From: Lachnospiraceae bacterium
GTDB lineage: Bacteria; Bacillota; Clostridia; Lachnospirales; Lachnospiraceae
Reading direction: 5' to 3'
Length of the DNA stretch: 57,673 nt
Assembly: GCA_016283755.1 (NCBI GenBank)
Contig: JAEENO010000039.1
Span: forward strand, 1 to 57,673
Part shown: positions 17,741-26,444 of the stretch, piece after piece
How positions within the stretch are numbered: the stretch's first letter is position 1
Layout: the number at the start of each line of letters is the position of its first letter
Position numbers and translations under genes: made by a program
Notes under the pieces: generated by a model
Told to the model about the DNA's origin: nothing
What the model saw: only the letters and a program-made list of their open reading frames with translations
The model's database searches: none

Positions 17741-19529
17741 TACTTACCTCCTCTTTGTAATACTTACTCTGAATTTCAAAGAGCTTATAGTACTCGTTCT
17801 TTTTAGCCATAAGTTCATCATGATTTCCAAGTTCTACAATCTTACCCTCTTCAAGAAGAATTATCTCCTTACAGAATCTAGTCGAGGCAAGTCTGTGTGA
17901 TATAAAAAGCGAAGTTATACCACCAAGCCGTTCATCGCATAATTCATATATCTCTGATTCCGCCAAAGCATCAAGTGCTGCAGTCGGTTCGTCAAATATA
18001 ATAAATGCCGGATTTCTGTACAATGCTCTTGCAAGAAGAAGCTTCTGTCTCTCACCGCCGGAGAGATTGATTCCCTCTTCGCTTATATCCTGTCCTATAT
18101 ATGTACCTATTCCATATGGTAACGTATTAACCTTATCCATTAGTCCGGCCTTGGTTAACGCAGTAATAACCCTATCTTTATTATATTCTTCCGACAATGC
18201 AACATTCTCGGCAATGGTATATGAAAGTACCAATGTCTCTTGAAATACAGCGGAAATCCTACTGTAATACGCTTTTCTGTCTATATCTTTGGTATTAATA
18301 CCGTTAATATAGATATTTCCCTCGGTAGGAAGATACAATCCGCTTATAAGCTTAGCTATGGTTGACTTACCGGCACCGTTAAGCCCCACAAGTGCCATAT
18401 GTTCTCCTGCTCCTATATGGAAAGAAACGTCATTAATAACATACCTGTCGGAATGCGTATACTTATATGATACGTGTTCAAACACAATATCAATCTTTTC
18501 AAATCCCGAATCCGGCACGAGGTTCTTATCTATTCTATCGTTATCATGCTCCATGTACTCTCTGTAATCACATATTACCTTGCTCGAATCAACACATGAT
18601 ACATAATTATCAGCAATCTCTTTAATCCATTGAGATATACCAAATACTATCCCTATATAAAAGACAAACATTGTAATTGAAAGACCGTTCTTCATCATGT
18701 TGATAAGATAGCGGTAACATACAATATCTGCCGCAGCATAAAGAATCAAGTCCGCAATACTGCATATAACTTTGACTACAGTATGCTTTGCATCGTACCT
18801 TCTTGTTCGTCTTATGCTTTCATCGTACTTACCGATCAGATAATCAGACAGTGAAAAAGCTCTTATATCCTTACCTGTCGATGAATCATTTATCGTTCTG
18901 CTTAGGTAATTAATTGTAACCCACTCTTTTGCCAGCTCATCCTTTATCTTCATATAATACATATTAGGAATTCTGCTGATTACGGCACTGATTATACCTA
19001 TAACGAGTAATCCTACCATTATTAAAGGATGTATGGTGCCGATTATTATAAGATATGCCACAAATCCACAAATCGCACTTAACAATTCTGCTGATGCAAA
19101 GATTAGTGGCTCTACTCCTGCACTACTTCCTCCGTCAGCTGCCTGAGCGGCTTTTTCCTTTGCCAGTATTACATCCGGATTTTCCGCACTCTCAAGAGGC
19201 ATTCTCATCATCTTTTCAACAGTGGCCATCGTGAAGTACTTTGTTCTTACAGTCGGACGACTCCATGAACCCTTTGAGACTATATAATCCTGTATTGCAT
19301 TAATCATTCCGTAGAATAAAAAAGCAACAGTTATTGCAATTATTATCATTGCAATAGGATGTGTAGTTCCGAGAAGCCACACTATAAAAGCGCTTAGCAT
19401 ACTACCGGTGATTGGCACAAGTACAGATACTATAATAGATAACACCCATTCTGCAAAGAATACTTTCTCATGCTTTACAATCGGTGCCATTACATATTTG
19501 TAATTACTTAATAACGAATACTTCTTCAT
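17727..19529 (-). CDS. ABC exporter half-transporter (first of pair)
   Basis: 600 residues with the same exporter layout: membrane helices to about residue 330, then Walker A LNGAGKST, signature NLSGGERQKLLLARAL, Walker B FIIFDEPTAALD and H-loop FISHR. Both half-transporters keep the catalytic Glu, so neither shows the degenerate site seen in many heterodimeric exporters. Its 3' end overlaps the partner. Upstream is only a 60-base gap before the repeated terminator at 19590-19642, so its promoter must be close by; I see no good match to consensus. Confidence 0.9.
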   Translation of the reverse strand: MKKYSLLSNYKYVMAPIVKHEKVFFAEWVLSIIVSVLVPITGSMLSAFIVWLLGTTHPIAMIIIAITVAFLFYGMINAIQDYIVSKGSWSRPTVRTKYFTMATVEKMMRMPLESAENPDVILAKEKAAQAADGGSSAGVEPLIFASAELLSAICGFVAYLIIIGTIHPLIMVGLLVIGIISAVISRIPNMYYMKIKDELAKEWVTINYLSRTINDSSTGKDIRAFSLSDYLIGKYDESIRRTRRYDAKHTVVKVICSIADLILYAAADIVCYRYLINMMKNGLSITMFVFYIGIVFGISQWIKEIADNYVSCVDSSKVICDYREYMEHDNDRIDKNLVPDSGFEKIDIVFEHVSYKYTHSDRYVINDVSFHIGAGEHMALVGLNGAGKSTIAKLISGLYLPTEGNIYINGINTKDIDRKAYYSRISAVFQETLVLSYTIAENVALSEEYNKDRVITALTKAGLMDKVNTLPYGIGTYIGQDISEEGINLSGGERQKLLLARALYRNPAFIIFDEPTAALDALAESEIYELCDERLGGITSLFISHRLASTRFCKEIILLEEGKIVELGNHDELMAKKNEYYKLFEIQSKYYKEEVSSDVN

Positions 19530-19589
19530 TATTTCCCAAAGCTCCCTTCTTTTGATGAGCCTATACTACCACATCTATTCTCCGGATAT

Positions 19590-19642
19590 TAAAAACGTGC
19601 ACGAATGGATTATTTTCGTGCACGAATTGATTTCATCATTAC
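19590..19642 (-). repeat. 53-bp direct repeat, copy A (terminator-like)
   Basis: It matches copy B at 21043-21095 at 52 of 53 bases. Each copy contains two CGTGCACG palindromes separated by 13 bases. On the minus strand these can pair into one long hairpin followed by five T, i.e. a terminator. Here it directly follows the broken response regulator. Confidence 0.85.
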
Positions 19643-19792
19643 AAAGCCGCGTTCCAATGTGACAAACACAAGAAGTACATTCTTATCTCCTTCTCGAATC
19701 TTCTTTGCAAGCTCCATTCCGTTAATGTCATCCATACGGATATCAAAGAATATAAGATCATACGAATACTTACCCGCATTAAACAGATTCTC
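19610..19792 (-). pseudogene. Truncated copy of the LytTR response regulator, fused to the kinase 3' end
   Basis: Bases 19641-19792 match 22274-22425 inside the intact response regulator at 149 of 152 positions. The match encodes the receiver segment from LFNAGKYSYDLIFFDIRM (phosphoacceptor Asp retained) through LERGFV. At that point the frame jumps into sequence identical to the stop region of the intact histidine kinase and ends in MMKSIRARK and a stop at 19610. The start of the gene, the output domain and the whole kinase are missing. It looks like a duplicated regulator-kinase pair that lost everything from the receiver to the kinase stop codon. The high identity suggests a recent event. 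Confidence 0.85.
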
Positions 19793-20045
19793 AACTTGAT
19801 TAACTCCCTAATACTTCAAAAATGTAGCTACGTCAACCATTATAACCCAGAATTATTCGTTTAACAACGTGATAATCGTTCTATGTACGGACCATTGAAT
19901 ATTATCATGACATTAATCCGTAGGAAGATTTTATTTAAAAGACTACGTACATATGCAGGAGTCTGCCATATTAGCACGTAATTTGCTGTAAAAAGCGTCT
20001 TCCTATCAAACGTATGCAAATCAAACACACGCAAATGAATCGCAC
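19793..20045. other. Non-coding stretch with no recognisable feature
   Basis: About 250 bases between the regulator remnant and the DUF975 terminator. Both strands are broken by stops in all frames, and I see no promoter pair, hairpin or similarity to the rest of the window. It is probably decayed sequence from the same rearrangement. Confidence 0.4.
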
Positions 20046-20050
20046 TAAAA

Positions 20051-20074
20051 AAGAGCCGTATCTCTACGGCTCTT
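20051..20074 (-). terminator. Terminator of the DUF975 gene
   Basis: Perfect stem AAGAGCCGTA / TACGGCTCTT with a 4-base loop, followed by TTTT on the minus strand, 13 bases past the stop codon. Confidence 0.88.
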
Positions 20075-20086
20075 CTAAGCTTTTAA

Positions 20087-20677
20087 TTATGCTATGTTCT
20101 GTTCTGTTTTGACTTCGCCCTTAATATCCTCATAGAATGCAACCGTTGCTGCTTCAATCCAAGGTGCTACCCAGAGCATAAGGATTCCGAGGGTTGGAAT
20201 CGATAGCAATATCCATCCGATATAGCTTAGATGTAATAAGAACAGCTGTCCCTTCTTACCACGCATAAGTTCTTTACTTGCCTGCAATGCTTCATATCCG
20301 CCCATCTCCGGATTATCTGCAAGAATCATCGGTGCCATCGAATATGCATAACTTGCGATAATTCCCGGAATAATAAAAAGCAAACTCCATAAGAATATAA
20401 AAAGATTCATAAGAAGATACATAAATAACGTCGATGTAAAGTTGTTATCAAATGCTGAGAAAAGATCTCCGAACTCAAGCGAATTCTCTCTATAACCTCT
20501 CATAAAAAAGCGCATATAACCTACCGTCAAAGCACCGCCAAGAATAATCGGGCCGAGAACCGTTGCTGCAGACGCACCAAGAATAATGCTGAATATAACG
20601 GTAACGCCTATTGCGATACCCCACTTGCCTGTAAGCATTTCCTTTGACTGTCTTCTGTACTCACTACATGTTTTCAT
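20087..20677 (-). CDS. DUF975 family integral membrane protein
   Basis: 196 residues from ATG 20677; GGAGG lies 8 bases upstream. The ATG at 20683 is only 2 bases from it, and the longest frame starts inside the site. The layout fits DUF975: a short cytoplasmic start with YRRQSKEML, two hydrophobic segments to about residue 60, FGDLFSAF, a long pair of helices around LFIIPGIIASYAYSMAPMIL, and a last pair ending LGILMLWVAPW. Family function is unknown. It is transcribed alone, between the two broken regulator genes, with its own terminator. Confidence 0.82.
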   Translation of the reverse strand: MKTCSEYRRQSKEMLTGKWGIAIGVTVIFSIILGASAATVLGPIILGGALTVGYMRFFMRGYRENSLEFGDLFSAFDNNFTSTLFMYLLMNLFIFLWSLLFIIPGIIASYAYSMAPMILADNPEMGGYEALQASKELMRGKKGQLFLLHLSYIGWILLSIPTLGILMLWVAPWIEAATVAFYEDIKGEVKTEQNIA

Positions 20678-20763
20678 TTTCATAGCCTCCACACATATAC
20701 TCGGTTTTCATCAAACCTTCTATATTCTACGCCTAATTTATGTTTTTTATATTAAGACACGAC

Positions 20764-21030
20764 TTATTTTCTTATAGAATACTCCATTGAAGGCCTTCCG
20801 GCGGTTTCATAATTCATAACTCCTACAACATCACCCTCTTCAACAGTTTGCTTTTCCTTAAAGCGCTCAAGTGCAATGCTAAATCTTTCATAAGAAAACG
20901 GCTTTACGAGATAATCTATCGCTCCAAGAGTCATAGCTTCTTCAAAAGTATTACCATCATTTGCGGCTTTATTGATTATCCGAAAAAGCTCATTTTTTTC
21001 CGTATATTGCTCATTTATCATTGCAACCAT
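20764..21030 (-). pseudogene. Fragment of a second response regulator (receiver domain)
   Basis: An open frame of 88 codons whose middle, AANDGNTFEEAMTLGAIDYL followed by VKPFSYERFSIALERF, is the second half of a receiver domain of the CitB/DcuR type, with the conserved Lys in YLVKPF. The first half with the phosphoacceptor Asp is missing. The N-terminal 20 residues do not fit a receiver, and after FKEKQ the expected output domain is absent. It differs from the intact LytTR regulator next door, whose matching segment reads YRYIIKPISDEKL, so it is not a copy of it. The frame begins just beyond repeat copy B. Confidence 0.7.
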
Positions 21031-21042
21031 AGGACCGAATAC

Positions 21043-21095
21043 TAAAAACGTGCACGAATGGATTATTTTCGTGCACGAATGGATTTCATCATTAC
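21043..21095 (-). repeat. 53-bp direct repeat, copy B (terminator of the regulator-kinase pair)
   Basis: It includes the kinase stop codon (21092-21094) and the paired CGTGCACG hairpin with five T on the minus strand. It matches copy A at 19590-19642 at 52 of 53 positions. Confidence 0.85.
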
Positions 21096-21820
21096 CAAGG
21101 CAGCATTATCTCTGTTACAAATACTCCTGCCTCATTCTTACGGTTAATGTAACCGTCATACTTCTCAACTATTTTATTGATACGCTTCAATCCGTGTCCG
21201 TGATTGCCGCGCTTATTGGTTATGTACTCTTCATCGAGCTTTCTTATTGTTTCTGCTGTCGCATTACCTACGGATATATATAGCTGCCCCTTGAATTGTC
21301 CTATGTAAAGTCTCATAAATTTCTCGCCGTCAGGAACTTTTTCACAGGCTTCAACCGCATTATCTATAAGGTTACCCAATACTACGCATAGATCTATATC
21401 GGTAACCGTCGTCTTAACCGGGACCGTTGCCTTATAATCAACTTTGATACCGTTATTAATTGCAAGCGATATCTTGGAATTAAGTATTGCGTCAACGCCG
21501 ATATTTCCCGTATCAAAAAGAAGACTTATATCGTCAAGGTCGTTTTCCAGATCATCCAGATACTTACGAGCATCTGCGATACTGTCCATTTCAAGATATG
21601 CTTTTAAAGACTGAATATGGTTATGATAATCGTGCCGCCAGCCACGCATCGTAAGATATACATTATTAACTTCTTCTATCTGGTTCTTAAGCAGCTTATC
21701 CTGATATCTTGCAGTGCTTTTCTCATAGAATTTAAGAATCGCTTTACGGCTAAATAAAATAACCGCTACGATAACTGCTATCGCAAGAACTATAATTCCC
21801 CCAATATAAACCTTTTCCAT
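21092..21820 (-). CDS. GHKL sensor histidine kinase with one membrane helix
   Basis: 242 residues. One N-terminal membrane helix (about 5-24), a coiled segment, then WRHDYHNHIQSLKAYL with the probable phosphorylated His63. The ATPase domain follows, with NLIDNAVEA (N box) and NHGHGLKRI (G2 box). There is almost no extracellular part, so any signal must be sensed in the membrane, in the cytoplasm or through a partner. GHKL kinases with LytTR regulators often control exporters, bacteriocins or surface genes. It lies 14 bases after the response regulator and ends at repeat copy B. Confidence 0.9.
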   Translation of the reverse strand: MEKVYIGGIIVLAIAVIVAVILFSRKAILKFYEKSTARYQDKLLKNQIEEVNNVYLTMRGWRHDYHNHIQSLKAYLEMDSIADARKYLDDLENDLDDISLLFDTGNIGVDAILNSKISLAINNGIKVDYKATVPVKTTVTDIDLCVVLGNLIDNAVEACEKVPDGEKFMRLYIGQFKGQLYISVGNATAETIRKLDEEYITNKRGNHGHGLKRINKIVEKYDGYINRKNEAGVFVTEIMLPW

Positions 21821-21834
21821 TATTAATCCCTATA

Positions 21835-22545
21835 CTACTGCTTCAAATTGTAATTTATAAATGCTTTATTAATTGGTTCATACATAGACTTACTTACAGG
21901 AATTACTTCCTTGTTAGTAAGTGTAAGCTCGGTTTTTCCGATTTTTAATATCTTATCTATGTTAACCGCATAGCTTCTGTGTGTCTTAATAAAAAGCTCA
22001 TTATTCTCATTTAAAAAGCTAAGAGCCTCTTCGAAACTCATCTTTAAAGTAATGAAGTCATCGCTCGTATGAATATCGACGTAATGCCCTTTTACCTCGA
22101 TATAAGTAATGTCACTTCGCATAATCCGTATCATCTCGTTATCGACCCTGAAGATTATGCTACCCTCATCACGCACCGCGTTTTTTACTGCGTAATTCAG
22201 GACATCATTTAATTTCTCATCACTTATCGGCTTTATGATATATCTGTATGCATCAACCTCATACCCTTCAAACACAAAGCCGCGTTCCAATGTGACAAAC
22301 ACAAGAAGTACATTCTTATCTCCTTCTCGAATCTTCTTTGCAAGCTCCATTCCGTTAATGTCATCCATACGGATATCAAGGAATATAAGATTATACGAAT
22401 ACTTACCCGCATTAAACAGATACTCGTTCGCGCTTTTATATATATCCATATTAACTTGTATGTTATTTGATTCGCCCCAAGCTATAACACGCTTTCTTAA
22501 AAGTTCCGCCTGTGCAATCTCGTCTTCCACATAACAAATTCGCAT
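21835..22545 (-). CDS. LytTR-family response regulator
   Basis: 236 residues: receiver domain (1-120) with Asp57 in IFLDIRM and Lys in IIKP, then a LytTR DNA-binding domain (about 140-236) with SDITYIEVKGHYVDIHT and FIKTHRSYAVNIDKI. LytTR proteins bind paired direct repeats near promoters. It is first in a two-gene operon with the GHKL kinase. Part of the receiver (22274-22425) is duplicated almost perfectly in the remnant at 19.6 kb. Likely targets, by position only, are the ABC exporter pair and the DUF975 gene. Confidence 0.93.
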   Translation of the reverse strand: MRICYVEDEIAQAELLRKRVIAWGESNNIQVNMDIYKSANEYLFNAGKYSYNLIFLDIRMDDINGMELAKKIREGDKNVLLVFVTLERGFVFEGYEVDAYRYIIKPISDEKLNDVLNYAVKNAVRDEGSIIFRVDNEMIRIMRSDITYIEVKGHYVDIHTSDDFITLKMSFEEALSFLNENNELFIKTHRSYAVNIDKILKIGKTELTLTNKEVIPVSKSMYEPINKAFINYNLKQ

Positions 22546-22558
22546 TACTAATTCCCCA

Positions 22559-22585
22559 AAAGAGCCGCAAATCCTGCGGCTCTTT
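22559..22585 (-). terminator. Terminator of the ParE-type toxin operon
   Basis: Stem AAGAGCCGCA / TGCGGCTCTT with a short loop and T run on the minus strand, immediately past the toxin stop at 22594. It sits 14 bases before the start of the response regulator gene. Confidence 0.85.
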
Positions 22586-22593
22586 AATATATT

Positions 22594-22902
22594 CTATGGT
22601 ATTTCTCGTAATTCCCTTTTATGCAAACAATCAATAACAACAACCGTATCGTATTCTATACGATACAAAAGATAATAGCCCTCTCCAACATCTACATATG
22701 CATATCTATATTCATTTCCGTTATTATCGATATGGGGCCTGTTAAACTCGGCATTATATGACAATGATATTTCAACATCTTCAATCTCTGCCTTCAAATG
22801 CTCATATGCCTGTATATTAGTAAATATTTTACTTATATATTCCAACTTATCTTGCATACGTTCGTCAGCATATTCGGTACGTATTACATTATACTTTTGC
22901 AA
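22594..22902 (-). CDS. RelE/ParE-family toxin
   Basis: 102 residues beginning MQKYNVIRTEYADERMQDKL, followed by a helical pair, then RYAYVDVGEGYYLLYRIEYD and VVVIDCLHKR near the end. The beta core YYLLYRI/VVVIDCLHKR is typical of the RelE/ParE fold, where a central Arg and late Lys/Arg residues act. Members either cut ribosome-bound mRNA or poison gyrase; which applies is not evident. The start is TTG 22902, overlapping the upstream small gene by 14 bases, so translation is probably coupled. Confidence 0.82.
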   Translation of the reverse strand: MQKYNVIRTEYADERMQDKLEYISKIFTNIQAYEHLKAEIEDVEISLSYNAEFNRPHIDNNGNEYRYAYVDVGEGYYLLYRIEYDTVVVIDCLHKRELREIP

Positions 22903-23068
22903 CGTTATTCGTATTATCTACACTGATAACCGATACAATCTCCTTGTATTTGCCTTCTTTAACCAGTTTTTTGGAGTCTTCAACTACATTTGTGATATAG
23001 GTCTTATTAGCATTAACAAAACACACTTTTTCAAGGTCGTTACTACTCATCTTAGTATAATCACGCAT
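22889..23068 (-). CDS. Candidate antitoxin, 59 residues
   Basis: A short gene from ATG 23068, with AAAGGAG 9 bases upstream, to a stop at 22889. It reads MRDYTKMSSNDLEKVCFVNA, then NKTYITNVVEDSKKLVKEGK and YKEIVSVISVDNTNNVAKV. I do not recognise a known DNA-binding motif. The small size, position directly before a ParE-type toxin and 14-base overlap are the standard antitoxin signature. The Lys-rich middle helix could bind DNA or the toxin groove. It falls below common length cut-offs and would often be left unannotated. Confidence 0.7.
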   Translation of the reverse strand: MRDYTKMSSNDLEKVCFVNANKTYITNVVEDSKKLVKEGKYKEIVSVISVDNTNNVAKV

Positions 23069-23244
23069 AGATACTTTCTCCTTTCCTGATATAACAAGCT
23101 ACTATTAGCCTAATTATATCATTATTCTTAAATCTTTTAAAGTAATAGGAAATATAATTCCGAATGATGGATATGAAAACCATAGATATAATTTGATTCT
23201 ATGATTGTAATAGATAAATTGATTTTAGTCAATATGCATTTAAA

Positions 23245-23270
23245 ACGAGCCGCAGTTTCCTGCAGCTCGT
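23245..23270 (-). terminator. Terminator of pyrG
   Basis: Stem ACGAGCCGCAG / CTGCAGCTCGT with one mismatch and a short loop, followed by TTTT on the minus strand, 6 bases past the pyrG stop codon. Confidence 0.8.
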
Positions 23271-23275
23271 TCTAT

Positions 23276-24880
23276 TTATTTTTTATGCTTTGTCGCTGCT
23301 GCCACAAATCCCGCAAACAGAGGATGCGGCGCATTAGGACGTGATTTAAATTCAGGATGTGCCTGCGTTGCAACAAAGAAATCATTCTTCGGATATTCAA
23401 TCATCTCAACGATTCTGTTGTCAGGCGACAATCCGCAAAGCCTTAAGCCGTTTTCTTTTAATATGTCACGATAATCGTTATTAACTTCATATCTGTGACG
23501 ATGGCGCTCTGTTATATTCTCCGACTTATACAAAGAAAGTGCAAGCGAGCCTTTCTCCAATACGCAAGGATAAGAACCAAGACGTAATGTTCCGCCGATA
23601 TCTTCACCTACATTATGATCAGGTAAAAGCGCTATAACGGGATGCTTTGTTCCCGCATCGAATTCAATTGAGTTAGCACCTTCAAGTCCCGCAACATCTC
23701 TTGCAAATTCAACTATTGCAAGCTGCATACCAAGACAAAGTCCAAGGTACGGAATATTATTCTCTCTTGCATACCTAATTGCCGTAATCATTCCGTCGAT
23801 ACCACGATCGCCGAATCCACCCGGAACGATGATACCGCTTACGCCTGATAACTGCTTCTTAACATTCTCAGGAGTCAAAGTCTCGGAATCAACCCACTTA
23901 ATATTGACTTCACGCTTAGAAGCTATACCGCCGTGCTTTAATGCTTCAACCACGCTTATATATGCGTCATGAAGCTGTGTATATTTACCTACAAGCGCTA
24001 TATCCACGGTCTTTTCAAGTGAATACAGTGTCTTGACCATTTCCTTCCAGTCTTTAAGATCAGGCTTTCCGCACTTTAATCCAAGACGCTCAATCGTAAC
24101 TTCCGCAAGATGCTCTTTTTCCATAGCAAGCGGAGCTTCATATAAGTACTTTAAATCAAGATTGTTAAGTACGTATCTGCTCGGAACATTACAGAAGAGT
24201 GATATCTTTTCCTTGGTATCCTGATCAAGTTCAACCTCACTTCTGCAGACTATAACATCAGGACTTAAGCCCATTCCCTGTAAAGTCTTAACTGCTGCCT
24301 GCGTAGGCTTGGTCTTAATCTCCTGCGAACAACGTAGATACGGAATAAGCGATACCAATATAATCATCGCATTCTCATGACCTACTTCGTGCTGGAATTG
24401 CCTTATTGCCTCTAAGAATGGCTGAGACTCGATATCTCCGACTGTTCCTCCGACCTCTATTATTGCTATATGCGTTGCCTCGTCTTCGTAGTTTCTGTAG
24501 AATCTTCCTTTGATCTCATCCGTAATGTGCGGAATAACCTGTACAGTGTGTCCGCCGTAATCACCGCGGCGCTCCTTATGGAGTACCGACCAGTATACCT
24601 TACCGGTCGTAACATTGGAATTCTTGTCGAGATTCTCATCAATAAATCTCTCATAATGACCAAGATCAAGATCTGTCTCGGTTCCGTCTTCGGTAACAAA
24701 CACTTCACCGTGCTGTACCGGATTCATTGTACCCGGGTCAATGTTGATATAAGGGTCAAACTTCTGCATTGTTACCTTACATCCGCGCGCTTTTAACAGT
24801 CTGCCGAGCGAGGCTGCAGTGATTCCCTTTCCGAGACCGGATACTACTCCGCCTATAACGAATACATACTTTACTGACAT
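23276..24880 (-). CDS. pyrG: CTP synthase
   Basis: 534 residues, standard length. The N-terminal synthetase domain has [10 protein letters not shown] (about 7-16) and the LDLGHYERF region. The C-terminal class I glutamine amidotransferase has the nucleophile in GLCLGMQL and His/Glu in AHPEF. It makes CTP from UTP with glutamine and ATP. AAGGAGG lies 7 bases before ATG 24880. The 82-base gap upstream, after the DUF1846 gene, shows a TTGACA but no -10 at proper spacing. Transcription may come from the MATE-DUF1846 side. It ends at a clear terminator. Confidence 0.98.
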   Translation of the reverse strand: MSVKYVFVIGGVVSGLGKGITAASLGRLLKARGCKVTMQKFDPYINIDPGTMNPVQHGEVFVTEDGTETDLDLGHYERFIDENLDKNSNVTTGKVYWSVLHKERRGDYGGHTVQVIPHITDEIKGRFYRNYEDEATHIAIIEVGGTVGDIESQPFLEAIRQFQHEVGHENAMIILVSLIPYLRCSQEIKTKPTQAAVKTLQGMGLSPDVIVCRSEVELDQDTKEKISLFCNVPSRYVLNNLDLKYLYEAPLAMEKEHLAEVTIERLGLKCGKPDLKDWKEMVKTLYSLEKTVDIALVGKYTQLHDAYISVVEALKHGGIASKREVNIKWVDSETLTPENVKKQLSGVSGIIVPGGFGDRGIDGMITAIRYARENNIPYLGLCLGMQLAIVEFARDVAGLEGANSIEFDAGTKHPVIALLPDHNVGEDIGGTLRLGSYPCVLEKGSLALSLYKSENITERHRHRYEVNNDYRDILKENGLRLCGLSPDNRIVEMIEYPKNDFFVATQAHPEFKSRPNAPHPLFAGFVAAATKHKK

Positions 24881-24962
24881 TTTGTTCCCTCCTTAAGCTT
24901 CAATACCTTGTTTCTTGTCAATAATTCTTCGTTTATGCCTCTTTTAATATGCCTATTTTAAT

Positions 24963-26429
24963 TTATCTTTTTTTAACCGGCTCACATGTCATATCGACAC
25001 CGAGTCGCTTAAAAGTCTTAATATCAGCGTCAGATAACATGCATGAAATATGTCCCTGACAGCCCTTAAGGTTAGAAAGCTGCGACATTGCAATTCTTGC
25101 ATTAGGATCCGTAAGACTTGAAATAGAAAGTGCAATCAATACCTCATCCGTATGAAGTCGAGGGTTCTTACCCTTTAAATACTTAACCTTAAGCTCCTGT
25201 ATAGGTTCAATAGCTTCGCGGCTTATAAGATGCTTCTCGTGGTCGATTCCCGCAAGATGCTTAATCGCATTAAGAATTAATGCTGCTGCCGCACCGAGTA
25301 AGTCCGTGGTCTTCGATGTAATGATTGTTCCGTCGTTAAGCTCAATTGCAGCTGCAGGAACATCGAGTTCTTCCGCACGTGTATTGGCTGCAACCGTAAC
25401 TTTTCTGTCATCGGTAGTAATCTTAGCCTGATTCATTAAAAGCTCTATTTTGACAGCTTCGTCTTCGCGTGCTTTGTCATTGGCTATACGGTTAAGTGTC
25501 GCATAATATCTTCTTATAATCTCCTGTCTTGATGCTTCCGCACAAGCTTCATCATCAATAATGCAGTTACCTGCCATGTTAACACCCATATCTGTCGGGG
25601 ACTTGTACGGATTCTCGCCGTAGATTCCTTCGAAAATTGCATTAAGTACAGGGAAAATCTCTATATCTCTGTTATAATTAACGGTTGTTACACCGTATGC
25701 TTCCAAATGGAAAGGATCGATCATGTTAACATCATCAAGATCGGCTGTTGCCGCTTCATACGCAAGGTTAATAGGATGCTTAAGCGGAACATTCCAGATA
25801 GGGAAAGTCTCAAACTTAGCATACCCCGCCTTAACGCCTCTCTTATTCTCATGATATAACTGAGAAAGGCAGGTTGCCATCTTGCCTGAACCCGGTCCGG
25901 GCGCTGTTACAACAACAAGCGGTCTGGTAGTCTCGATGTATTCGTTCTTGCCATAACCCTCGTCGGACACGATTAGCGGCACATTAGCAGGGTAACCCGG
26001 AATTGAATAATGTAAATATACCTTAACGCCCTTCTTCTCCATACGCTCTTTAAAAGCGACTGCAGCATCCTGTCCCGCAAATCTTGTAAGAACCACAGAG
26101 CCTACATATAATCCGCGACTCTCAAATTCATGCATAAGACGCTTAACATCCTGATCGTATGTAATACCGAGATCGCCTCTCACCTTATTCTTCTCAATAT
26201 GAGCAGCGTTAATTACAATAACAATCTCTGCTCGATCTGCTACCTGCATAAGCATACGAAGCTTTGAATCAGGCTCAAATCCCGGTAAAACGCGGGATGC
26301 ATGGTAATCATCGAAAAGCTTTCCGCCGAATTCAAGATAAAGCTTATCTCCGAATTTACCTATTCTCTCCATGATATGCTCAGATTGCATTTTAAGGTAT
26401 TTGTCATTATCAAATCCGATTTTATTCAT
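24963..26429 (-). CDS. DUF1846 family protein
   Basis: 488 residues, typical for this family, which has a solved fold but no settled function. Features seen are MNKIGFDNDKYLKMQSEHI at the start, the nucleotide-site-like VVTAPGPGSGKMATCLSQLY at about residue 175, and MGVNMAGNCIIDDEACAEAS. The GPGSGK loop looks like a P-loop, so nucleotide binding is likely. It starts 15 bases after the MATE gene with AAAGGAG upstream, so the two are coupled. No signal peptide, so cytoplasmic. Confidence 0.88.
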   Translation of the reverse strand: MNKIGFDNDKYLKMQSEHIMERIGKFGDKLYLEFGGKLFDDYHASRVLPGFEPDSKLRMLMQVADRAEIVIVINAAHIEKNKVRGDLGITYDQDVKRLMHEFESRGLYVGSVVLTRFAGQDAAVAFKERMEKKGVKVYLHYSIPGYPANVPLIVSDEGYGKNEYIETTRPLVVVTAPGPGSGKMATCLSQLYHENKRGVKAGYAKFETFPIWNVPLKHPINLAYEAATADLDDVNMIDPFHLEAYGVTTVNYNRDIEIFPVLNAIFEGIYGENPYKSPTDMGVNMAGNCIIDDEACAEASRQEIIRRYYATLNRIANDKAREDEAVKIELLMNQAKITTDDRKVTVAANTRAEELDVPAAAIELNDGTIITSKTTDLLGAAAALILNAIKHLAGIDHEKHLISREAIEPIQELKVKYLKGKNPRLHTDEVLIALSISSLTDPNARIAMSQLSNLKGCQGHISCMLSDADIKTFKRLGVDMTCEPVKKR

Positions 26430-26444
26430 CCTTTTAAACTCCTT

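Noticed and set aside
19605-19799. Plus-strand frame repeated at 22235-22534, looking like a duplicated small gene
   Set aside because: The similarity comes from the duplicated receiver segment on the other strand; it is an antisense shadow of the real homology.
24881-24962. TTGACA upstream of pyrG as a promoter
   Set aside because: No acceptable -10 box at 16-18 bases; the match would place the start within the ribosome site.
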